Shown one piece after another: positions 57,812 to 64,000 of a stretch of 64,000 nucleotides of DNA. The stretch's first letter is position 1; every line of letters begins with the position of its first letter. This stretch comes from CBDHFQ01 sp965262565 (lineage in GTDB: Bacteria > Bacteroidota > Bacteroidia > J057). The notes beneath the pieces were generated by a model, which had not been told where the DNA came from, did no database searches, and saw only the letters and a list, made by a program, of their open reading frames with translations. A program made the translations under genes and the position numbers. The DNA is taken from assembly GCA_965262565.1 (NCBI GenBank), contig CBDHFQ010000005.1, positions 545,764 through 609,763 on the forward strand, read 5' to 3'.

Positions 57812-58140
57812 GAGAACTGGAATGCTTGGCGAGGAATTTGACCCCACAGATTTACTCGTAAATCGCGAGCGGCTTCTAAAGCTTCCTGCCCTTGCCTAGT
57901 CACGGTATAACATTTCTTTCGTTTTCCTCCTCTTCTGTCAGATTTTTCACCAAATGCAGCCATCAAAAACCCTTTATCCTGAAGACGATTACATGCAGCA
58001 TGTACAGCTCCTATACTGATGTTACGTCCCGTCTCTTCTTCCAATCGCTTTTTGATCGCCACTCCATAAGCTTCTCCGTACAATACCGCAATTGTGAGTA
58101 ATACTATTTCTTCAAACTCGCCAAGATGTGTTCCTTTCAT
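57808..58140 (-). CDS. PadR-family transcriptional regulator
   Basis: This small winged-helix repressor has 110 residues: LGEFEEIVLLTIAVLYGEAY, IKKRLEEETGRNISIGAVHA and ACNRLQDKGFLMAAFG, then RRGGKRKKCYTVTRQGQEAL, the PadR wing and following helix. Its stop overlaps the permease start as ATGA, so it controls or at least travels with that gene. A repeated 14-bp TGTATATAAAATAA motif in its upstream region is a candidate operator for autoregulation. The effector is unknown; PadR relatives often respond to small hydrophobic compounds or membrane stress. Confidence 0.9.
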   Translation of the reverse strand: MKGTHLGEFEEIVLLTIAVLYGEAYGVAIKKRLEEETGRNISIGAVHAACNRLQDKGFLMAAFGEKSDRRGGKRKKCYTVTRQGQEALEAARDLRVNLWGQIPRQAFQFS

Positions 58141-58178
58141 GTATTCCTAATGTTGAAAGAATCTATTTATTTCATAAA

Positions 58179-58244
58179 TGTATATAAAATAAGATAGGCG
58201 AACAAAGAAAACCCTAATTATTTTCATCTTTGTATATAAAATAA
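58179..58244 (-). promoter_or_regulatory. Paired 14-bp repeats upstream of padR
   Basis: The sequence TGTATATAAAATAA occurs exactly at 58179-58192 and 58231-58244, 52 bp apart (about five helical turns), between padR and the DUF2490 gene. On the minus strand it reads TTATTTTATATACA. Two spaced copies on one helical face are consistent with operator sites for PadR. One copy could also be a promoter element. Confidence 0.5.
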
Positions 58245-58288
58245 TTCAAAAAGGTGAGCGATCGTTATAAATCCATATGTCATTAACC

Positions 58289-58948
58289 TTAAAAATTGAA
58301 AAAGGTAATCAGGTTGATCTGATCCCTGCCGTCTACACTAAAAAATTGGTTCATATAACCTACCTCAAATCTCAATGAAGCGTTTAGCCTAAAACCCAAT
58401 CCTCCGTATAATCGATTTCTATCAAACACAGTAGCACTACCATTCAGAAAAATTTCATTATAAGCAGATAGATAATATGATTTATCGATCATTTCAGCAT
58501 GATTGATGGGAATATTAAGAGAAAGAAAATAACGAAACCTTACCCTAAAATCATCTTCTATCCATCTCTGTTCAAAGCGATATCGATGCTGTACTCCTAC
58601 TCTACCTATTCTTTGCCTGGTGATAAATTGCTGGAAAATTCGATGTTCATTCACATCCACTTTATCTTCGGCATTGACGTAATTTTGGCTGAGAATATAG
58701 CCATACCCAAATAATAGGTTATTATTCCCTTCAGTTAAATTGTAGCCTACTCCCGCTCTAAGTAATAATTGTTCTAAATCTCCAATGGCATTATAATTTC
58801 GATATTGAACTTCATGATGGATGTTCCATCTATTGTCCAACTGTTTATTGCCAAAATAAATCCACCAGTTCCCCAAATCACTATCCTGCCCAACTCCAAC
58901 AAGCGAATAAATAAGTGTAGAAAGTAGCATCAACATTCTCATGGGCAT
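58289..58948 (-). CDS. DUF2490-family outer-membrane protein
   Basis: The 219-residue product starts at the ATG at 58948 (the frame opens one codon earlier at a TTG) with a signal peptide ending VGVGQ near 21. The mature part has the alternating aromatic strands of a small beta-barrel: NWWIYFGNKQLDNRWNIHHE, NNLLFGYGYILSQNYV and HRIFQQFITRQRIGRVGVQH, and ends in FEVGYMNQFFSVDGRDQINL with a terminal NF. The NWW-x-Y-F-G-N-K start is what I recall from DUF2490. Function is unknown. It precedes the PadR gene on the same strand but with a 148-bp gap holding the putative operators, so it is probably a separate unit. Confidence 0.85.
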   Translation of the reverse strand: MPMRMLMLLSTLIYSLVGVGQDSDLGNWWIYFGNKQLDNRWNIHHEVQYRNYNAIGDLEQLLLRAGVGYNLTEGNNNLLFGYGYILSQNYVNAEDKVDVNEHRIFQQFITRQRIGRVGVQHRYRFEQRWIEDDFRVRFRYFLSLNIPINHAEMIDKSYYLSAYNEIFLNGSATVFDRNRLYGGLGFRLNASLRFEVGYMNQFFSVDGRDQINLITFFNF

Positions 58949-59061
58949 CAAGAAAACATCTTATAAGGGAAAAGTAAACATTTTTATTCAGTTTTTTCTG
59001 TGTTTCAATACCATCAATACTTGTGATGAAGTGGAATACCAAGACCTGTATTAAGGTTAAT

Positions 59062-60147
59062 TTAAGATAAGGGATTCCCTTTTTGTAAATACTGATATAA
59101 AAGCAATTCCCTCAATCGTTCTTTTTCTTCTGGACCTATGTTCAATGCTTCTGACAGATATTGATCCACCGACCCATATATTTCCTCTATCGCTTGAAAA
59201 GCTGCTTCCAGATATTCAACTTTTACTTCCATTAGTGGCCTAAGATGAGTGTGATTAACGCCTAAAAACATAGCTGCTTGCTCCAGTCTTTTCTCTTTGC
59301 TTTCATGGAGATAATAATTCGACATAAGATATTCATCCATAATAATTTGTTTCTCAATTCCAAGCGCAGATAAAATGAGTGCCGTCGCTAATCCCGTTCT
59401 ATCTTTTCCTGCCGAACAATGAAATAAAATAGGATAGGTTGATTCATCAAGAAGCAGCTCAAAAAATTGTCGATATTGATTGGAACTGGATTCAATAAAA
59501 CTTCTGTTAGCATCAATCATAAATTGCTCAGCATCAAACTCAGGTTCTTTGATTTTCTCCATTAATTCATCTCTTTTTAAGGTAGAGCCACCTATCGGAA
59601 GATGAACATACCTTATCTCCTCATAATTGGGCCATTTGTCCGGTTCCTCTTCAGCCTCCCATTGGGATCGAAAATCTACAATAGTAGATATGTGTAGCGG
59701 AAGCAAACGCTCCTCATCTCCCTCTTCTATATCCGATAGCTTATCTGCACGAAATAACATTCCCCATTTCATTTGATACCCCTTTTTCGTGAACAAACCT
59801 CCTACATCTCTTAAATTGTGGATTCCTTTGACCTTAATATATCTTTCACAAACCAAAAAGGTATCACCCTGACTGATGGCTTTAAGCATCGTTGGGATGT
59901 GATTTGGATAAATACTCAAAGCAGAATCTTTATGCTCAACTCTATTTTTGATCGTCATGGAGTCTGTTAAGGTATAAAGTTCAAGTTCTGGTAACTGATG
60001 ATAAACATACACTTGAGTACCATCATTACTTCTTACCAAAGACACTTTTTCTTTTAAGGATTTTTCCGGAGCTTCCTGAAGCTCGTATTCACCGCAAGCA
60101 GAAAGAAAAAAGGCAGCTAAGGAACTTAATAGTATTTTCTTAACCAT
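59062..60147 (-). CDS. Lipoprotein tyrosine/serine phosphatase
   Basis: This 361-residue protein is a lipid-anchored dual-specificity-like phosphatase. The lipobox FLSAC gives Cys18, so it is placed in the periplasm or at the outer membrane. The N-terminal 100 residues are a beta domain; the phosphatase domain begins at VKGIHNLRDVGGLFTKKGYQ, the usual start of the PF13350 family, continues with LFRADKLSDI and STIVDFRSQWEAEEE, and contains the catalytic loop HCSAGKDRTG near 244-253 (nucleophilic Cys and Arg). Known relatives remove phosphate from phosphotyrosine or phosphoinositides; an extracytoplasmic one may act on host or environmental phosphoesters. It has no operon partner. Confidence 0.92.
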   Translation of the reverse strand: MVKKILLSSLAAFFLSACGEYELQEAPEKSLKEKVSLVRSNDGTQVYVYHQLPELELYTLTDSMTIKNRVEHKDSALSIYPNHIPTMLKAISQGDTFLVCERYIKVKGIHNLRDVGGLFTKKGYQMKWGMLFRADKLSDIEEGDEERLLPLHISTIVDFRSQWEAEEEPDKWPNYEEIRYVHLPIGGSTLKRDELMEKIKEPEFDAEQFMIDANRSFIESSSNQYRQFFELLLDESTYPILFHCSAGKDRTGLATALILSALGIEKQIIMDEYLMSNYYLHESKEKRLEQAAMFLGVNHTHLRPLMEVKVEYLEAAFQAIEEIYGSVDQYLSEALNIGPEEKERLRELLLYQYLQKGNPLS

Positions 60148-60386
60148 AATGTTATCACCTAAGATTCAATTTGCAAGGTGCTTTCACGATCACCAAGTTT
60201 CGAAGCATATGGTACCAGGGTTGAAAAAGTTCTGTAATAAATTTTATACAATCCCAAGCAACAATATGCTTCCATCTATCGAAAACTAAGTCTACACTAA
60301 TTATTTAGACTTACAACATTACAATCTAGATATTTTCTAGTTTCTCTTGAAAGGAATTAGATTAATTAATTGTTATTTTCGCGCAC

Positions 60387-60848
60387 ATGACTATCATCAA
60401 AGGAGACCTGATTCAGTACGGTTTGAAAGGAAAATTTGATCTCATCGTTCATGGCTGTAACTGTTTTTGTACGATGGAAGCAGGAATAGCCAAATCCATC
60501 AAACATATATTTCCCGAGGCTTACGAAGCAGATATGAAGACGAAAAAAGGAGATAAAGAGAAATTAGGGACCATCTCCTGGGCTAAAATCGAAAGGGAAC
60601 ACAATTATCTAATTGTCGTAAATGGCTATACTCAGTATCACTATCAGGGGGAAGGAAGACTCGTAAATTATGAAGCGATCAGGCAGGTATTCCGTCATAT
60701 CAAGACCAAATTTTCTGGCATGCGAATGGGCTATCCTATGATTGGAGCTGGTTTAGGAGGAGGGGATTGGGAAATTATTTCCAGGATCATAGATGAGGAA
60801 TTACTGGAAGAAGAACACGTCCTGGTGATTTACCAACCTATGGCATAA
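60387..60848 (+). CDS. Macro-domain (ADP-ribose-binding) protein
   Basis: This 153-residue single-domain protein binds or hydrolyses ADP-ribose derivatives in the cytoplasm. The ligand loops are visible: ITIIKGD-type start (TIIKGDLIQYG), LIVHGCNCFCTMEAGIAKSI near 18-40 and GYPMIGAGLGGGDWEII near 110. The GCNC and glycine-rich loops are those of macro proteins related to Poa1p/TARG1, which remove ADP-ribose 1''-phosphate or ADP-ribose from targets. The next gene starts 12 bp downstream, a membrane kinase-like fusion, so the two are cotranscribed; a functional link is not obvious. Confidence 0.9.
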   Translation: MTIIKGDLIQYGLKGKFDLIVHGCNCFCTMEAGIAKSIKHIFPEAYEADMKTKKGDKEKLGTISWAKIEREHNYLIVVNGYTQYHYQGEGRLVNYEAIRQVFRHIKTKFSGMRMGYPMIGAGLGGGDWEIISRIIDEELLEEEHVLVIYQPMA

Positions 60849-60860
60849 TTGATAAACAAA

Positions 60861-62207
60861 ATGAGTACAAGTATCTCCAAACCATATTCTGAAATATCGC
60901 GGCTTTGGGTTCATGTAACCATGATCGGTTTCGCTTTATTCATAGGAAGATGGAATTCTATCTATATAGTACTTCTGGCACTTTCCGCCTTCCTGTTTAA
61001 CCTCTTTTTTCTCCCAAACCTCACCTCCAGACGCCTGGAACGCCCAGTAGATAGAACCCTGGGGTTTTCTCCCGGGCTACTGCTTTATCCAATCTCCGTA
61101 TTAATATTAAGTCTTATATTCTACGACCAACAAATTTTCACTGCTATCGGTTGGGCCATTATGGCATTCGGAGATCCAGCAGCACATATTACTGGGAAGC
61201 GATTTCCTATGAGGCCTATTTCCTGGAATCCTGAAAAATCCTGGGGTGGAACCTTAGCTTTTTGGATCGCAGCGAGCCTGGGAACCACCATGGTACTATG
61301 GCTACTTCCCACATCGACCCATCTTTCATATACACTTGAACAATGGTTTTTTATCATAGGATTAGCTTCGGGTATAGCAGCTGTGATAGAAAGTATTCCT
61401 GGATTAATAGATGATAATGTAAGTGTTCCCATCAGTGGAGGAATTTCAGCTTTTGGGATATATGCTTTGTACCAATGGGCCGAGCCTGTATATTGGCCGG
61501 AAGGAACCCTATGGGCTACTATCTTGATGGTAGTATTTATGGGATTCGCCATTATGGCCAAAAAGATAGATATATGGGGAGGATTATGTGGTGTATGGAT
61601 TGGAATGGGAATGTTTTTGGGAGGGGGAGTAGTAGGTGTTTTATTATTGATGGCTTTTTTTGGGTTAGGGACAATGGCCACCAGCTGGCGAATAAAAGAT
61701 AAATTAGAGATGGGCCTGGCAGAAAAGGATAAAGGCAGGAGGTCCATTAGCAATGCATTATCCAATGGAGGAATGGCTGGTGTATGTGGCTATTTAGCCT
61801 GGTTGTTTCCGGATCATAACATCCTTTTTCAATTGATGATGGCAGCAAGCATGGCTTCGGCTACCGCAGACACCCTGGCTTCGGAATTAGGTAATGTATA
61901 TGGTCGCCGATACGTAGATGTTTGGAGATGGAAAAAAGGATTGAGAGGTGAAGATGGGGTCATTAGTCTGGAAGGAACCTTGTTGGGAGCGCTCGGTGCA
62001 ATCTTGATCGCTTCGTTTATAGGATTGGCACAACACAATATCTTCTCTTTTCTTCTTATTAGTATAGCGGGAATACTGGGAAATTATCTTGACTCATTCT
62101 TTGGCGCTACTTTACAACGAAAAGGATTCATGAATAATCACACCGTCAATTTTGCAAATACTTTGTTAGCAGCATTGTTTGCTGGAGGAATATGGCTTGT
62201 GTGGTGA
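60861..62207 (+). CDS. Fused phytol/dolichol-kinase-like and DUF92 (VTE6-like) membrane protein
   Basis: This 448-residue multi-helix membrane protein has two modules. The N-terminal half (about 1-200) has the CTP-dependent lipid-kinase signature AFGDPAAHITGKRFP and SWNPEKSWGGTLAF, close to plant phytol kinase VTE5 and dolichol kinase. The C-terminal half (about 210-448) is DUF92 with MASATADTLASELGNVYGRR and GEDGVISLEGTLLGALGA, the family of VTE6, known as a phytyl-phosphate kinase. Together they could convert an isoprenoid alcohol to its diphosphate in two steps. The ATG at 60861 is chosen over a TTG at 60849. Length and intact motifs argue that both halves are functional. The substrate is unknown; phytol, farnesol or geranylgeraniol salvage is possible. 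Confidence 0.85.
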   Translation: MSTSISKPYSEISRLWVHVTMIGFALFIGRWNSIYIVLLALSAFLFNLFFLPNLTSRRLERPVDRTLGFSPGLLLYPISVLILSLIFYDQQIFTAIGWAIMAFGDPAAHITGKRFPMRPISWNPEKSWGGTLAFWIAASLGTTMVLWLLPTSTHLSYTLEQWFFIIGLASGIAAVIESIPGLIDDNVSVPISGGISAFGIYALYQWAEPVYWPEGTLWATILMVVFMGFAIMAKKIDIWGGLCGVWIGMGMFLGGGVVGVLLLMAFFGLGTMATSWRIKDKLEMGLAEKDKGRRSISNALSNGGMAGVCGYLAWLFPDHNILFQLMMAASMASATADTLASELGNVYGRRYVDVWRWKKGLRGEDGVISLEGTLLGALGAILIASFIGLAQHNIFSFLLISIAGILGNYLDSFFGATLQRKGFMNNHTVNFANTLLAALFAGGIWLVW

Positions 62208-62335
62208 GAGTGAATTAAACCCTTCAAAATTAATATATAAATCACAAACCAATATTATAATCTTAACATAAAATTGCTATTTTAAGATGGAACTAGTTTA
62301 AACACACATCCATTAATCATCAATCATACACAATC

Positions 62336-63079
62336 ATGAAAAATATTTCAGCTCTAATGAGAGATGACCAAATTCTAAGTTTTGGGAAAGGAGTAATACA
62401 TATTATTGAAGAATTTGGCCTCGGTACTCTATCAAAATCAGATTTTGAAGCAAGATTATACAGTCTAATCAGGAGAAACGTAGATAAAGCTAGAATTAAA
62501 GATGGGAGGGATTGGATTAGGCTTTTAAAAGTTACCCCATCCAAACTTAGAAGTATGCAGCTAATCGAATCTGTAAAACAAAGACCAATAGATCTTGATG
62601 ATAAACATCAGTGGATTGAGTTAGCACAAGCGGTACATACTAAAAGACTAGAAGTAAATGACCCCAAAGTAGGAACCGTTCAATTTTATTTGGACGATAC
62701 CCATTTAAAAAGATTTATAGAGGAATTTGTCATTGAGGTAGGCTCTAGTCTAGATTATAAAGAGAACCGAGGCCAAGTCGTGCTGAAATATTCTATTTAT
62801 TTAGATTTTATAAAAAAGTTAATGGAGGTCTCTGGAATTTCTGAAAACGAAATGCTCTCCGAGATTGCGGCTGATGACGATTTTAAAAAGCTGAACAAGG
62901 AATTTCAAGATCCCAAACGGTTGTTTAACGAATTGAAGAATAAACTTAAAGACAAAGCCATAGATCAGATAGCCAAAGAGACTGTCCATATTTTAGGAGG
63001 AGTAGCATTTAAAATTGTAAAAAATAAATTTCTGGGCCATGCAGGATTCCCATTAGTGATTCCTGATTCACATTCGTGA
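62336..63079 (+). CDS. Unrecognised helical protein
   Basis: The 247-residue product is not recognised. It has no signal peptide or membrane segment and is rich in Lys, Glu and Asp, with helical segments such as IHIIEEFGLGTLSKSDFEAR, LYSLIRRNVDKARIKDG and KKLNKEFQDPKRLFNELKNK; a C-terminal hydrophobic helix (VHILGGVAFKIVKNKF) might anchor it. The frame is open over its full length and has a normal start at 62336. It lies 129 bp after the kinase fusion gene and is followed by almost 900 bp of gene-poor DNA, so it could be an accessory gene. No function is proposed. Confidence 0.65.
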   Translation: MKNISALMRDDQILSFGKGVIHIIEEFGLGTLSKSDFEARLYSLIRRNVDKARIKDGRDWIRLLKVTPSKLRSMQLIESVKQRPIDLDDKHQWIELAQAVHTKRLEVNDPKVGTVQFYLDDTHLKRFIEEFVIEVGSSLDYKENRGQVVLKYSIYLDFIKKLMEVSGISENEMLSEIAADDDFKKLNKEFQDPKRLFNELKNKLKDKAIDQIAKETVHILGGVAFKIVKNKFLGHAGFPLVIPDSHS

Positions 63080-64000
63080 CCCACCACACCTCCCACAGGA
63101 GTCCTATTCGTGACTCCTGCAGAGCATCTCCAAGCATTTACATCAAGTTGTCTATGCTGAGTAAGTTTACCTCGAATAAAATGTTGATATTTTTACTTGC
63201 ATATTATTACTTCGAACATTTCAATTGATAAAATCATAATACTTTCGTTTACTCATTAATTTTGATACGAAAATAACTTAATCCATTGTTGCATATCGGT
63301 CACTATAGTGTACCGTGCACGTATGTCCAAAATTTCGATTTTAAATAAAAAGGGATAGTCAAAAATAATTTCCTATGAGCGCCGTGTCTATGAGTCAGTA
63401 GACGATAGCAGCCTATCCTAGGCTGTCTCTCTAAAATCGACGAAAGAAAGAGCTCATGCAACAAAGGGTTGACAGCTTTTATGGAACACTTGGCAAATTC
63501 TATCATTTGGAATTTAATTATAATTTTTTTTTAATTAAAGGTCATACGAAAGCACCCTTTTGTCTCACCTTCTCTTGATTACCAACAAACAGTCTGAAAA
63601 CAAAGAAAAACTTCCATTCAAAACATGGAATGCAAATGCTGACCTTTTATAGAAGAAAAGGCTCCTAATTTCCGAATCGGAATATTGTATGAAATCATTT
63701 GTCTGTAACACAGGACAAGTAATATAAAATCATTCATTTAATAGCTTATCTTATGTATTTAATCTGCTTTTCAAGAAGAAGAATAAATAAAAAAAACTTT
63801 ACTTATTTGTTCCCTAGTGTGATTTGAGTAAATTGTTAAAGACATTAATAATTCTTGGTCAGTTTACGATCCAGGTTGCACCTTGTTACAATTGGTGTGT
63901 TTTCACATAGTCTTATTTCTGTGATAAGGAGCTCTTGTTTCACTAATTACCAGGGATGCCCTATTCCATATTCGAACACGACACAATCTTGAACATCATC
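63080..64000. other. Gene-poor AT-rich end of the window
   Basis: About 920 bp with no convincing gene. The longest frames are about 67 codons (minus strand, 63303-63506) with no recognisable homology. A hairpin CAGGAGTC / GACTCCTG at 63096-63119 lacks a T tract. Nothing else defined is visible; the next gene is presumably outside the window. Confidence 0.4.
63096..63119 (+). terminator. Hairpin after the unrecognised gene, doubtful terminator
   Basis: The 8-bp perfect stem CAGGAGTC / GACTCCTG has an 8-nt loop and starts 17 bp after the stop codon. There is no T run after it, so it may be a rho-type or structural hairpin rather than an intrinsic terminator. Confidence 0.3.

Noticed and set aside
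63285..63298. 14-mer ATTGTTGCATATCG shared with the end of the HTCS gene at 40226-40239
   Set aside because: In 64 kb several chance 14-mer matches are expected; neighbouring sequence does not align, so no repeat family is claimed.
63303..63506. 67-codon minus-strand ORF near the end of the window
   Set aside because: No recognisable family, no neighbours or ribosome-site support, and unlike a coding sequence in composition by eye.

Overview
The window reads as chromosome of a Bacteroidota bacterium, most likely a marine or environmental Cytophagales-type organism. The basis is an AT-rich sequence with SusC/SusD outer-membrane uptake proteins, three other TonB-receptor-class or barrel genes, type IX secretion (T9SS) sorting tails, LruC-domain lipoproteins, a DUF4249 lipoprotein beside its TonB receptor, a hybrid two-component regulator (HTCS) and a PadR/FtsX-type permease pair. 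I see no rRNA, tRNA, CRISPR array, intact insertion sequence or prophage. The genus cannot be fixed from sequence alone.

Layout. 1-7.4 kb holds three LruC-domain lipoproteins: two tandem paralogues on + and a divergent third on - that adds a DUF4114 domain, each closed by a good intrinsic terminator. 7.8-16.2 kb is a minus-strand run: a membrane protein, an AraC regulator, an MGT-type glycosyltransferase with a Tat-exported RspA/mannonate-dehydratase-like protein, malic enzyme and a large GAF protein. 16.3-26.6 kb is one apparent minus-strand operon: SusC, SusD, a YncE-propeller/phosphoesterase fusion, an Asp-box protein, a secreted propeller-like protein and a decayed T9SS hydrolase tail, ending in a very strong hairpin. 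27.1-29.2 kb is a patch of gene decay: a PAS histidine kinase, its response regulator and a frameshifted SDR. 29.3-39.9 kb carries an SLC13 permease, a TonB receptor with DUF4249 partner, a T9SS-secreted thrombospondin-type-3 protein, Ada and a pentapeptide-repeat membrane protein.

40.2-49.2 kb is a minus-strand series: dienelactone hydrolase, DUF5916 barrel protein, a FeeM-like N-acyl amino acid synthase overlapping a methyltransferase, then an HTCS sensor. The last three are the best candidate for an undescribed system, namely synthesis and sensing of an acylated small molecule. 49.5-54.4 kb has a TonB receptor followed by a frameshifted PepSY-helix gene, a broken GNAT gene and an amidohydrolase. 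54.5-60.1 kb has a DUF6515 protein, the PadR/ABC-permease pair with a repeated 14-bp motif upstream, a DUF2490 protein and a lipoprotein tyrosine phosphatase. 60.4-62.2 kb pairs a macro-domain protein with a fusion of a phytol/dolichol-kinase-like domain and a DUF92 (VTE6-like) domain. An unrecognised 247-residue protein and about 0.9 kb of gene-poor AT-rich DNA close the window.

At least six genes are visibly broken (16.4, 27.1, 28.0, 28.3, 51.9 and 52.6 kb), which suggests ongoing loss in accessory functions. Single-indel cases could also be assembly errors. All family calls are from reading translations; no database search was run.
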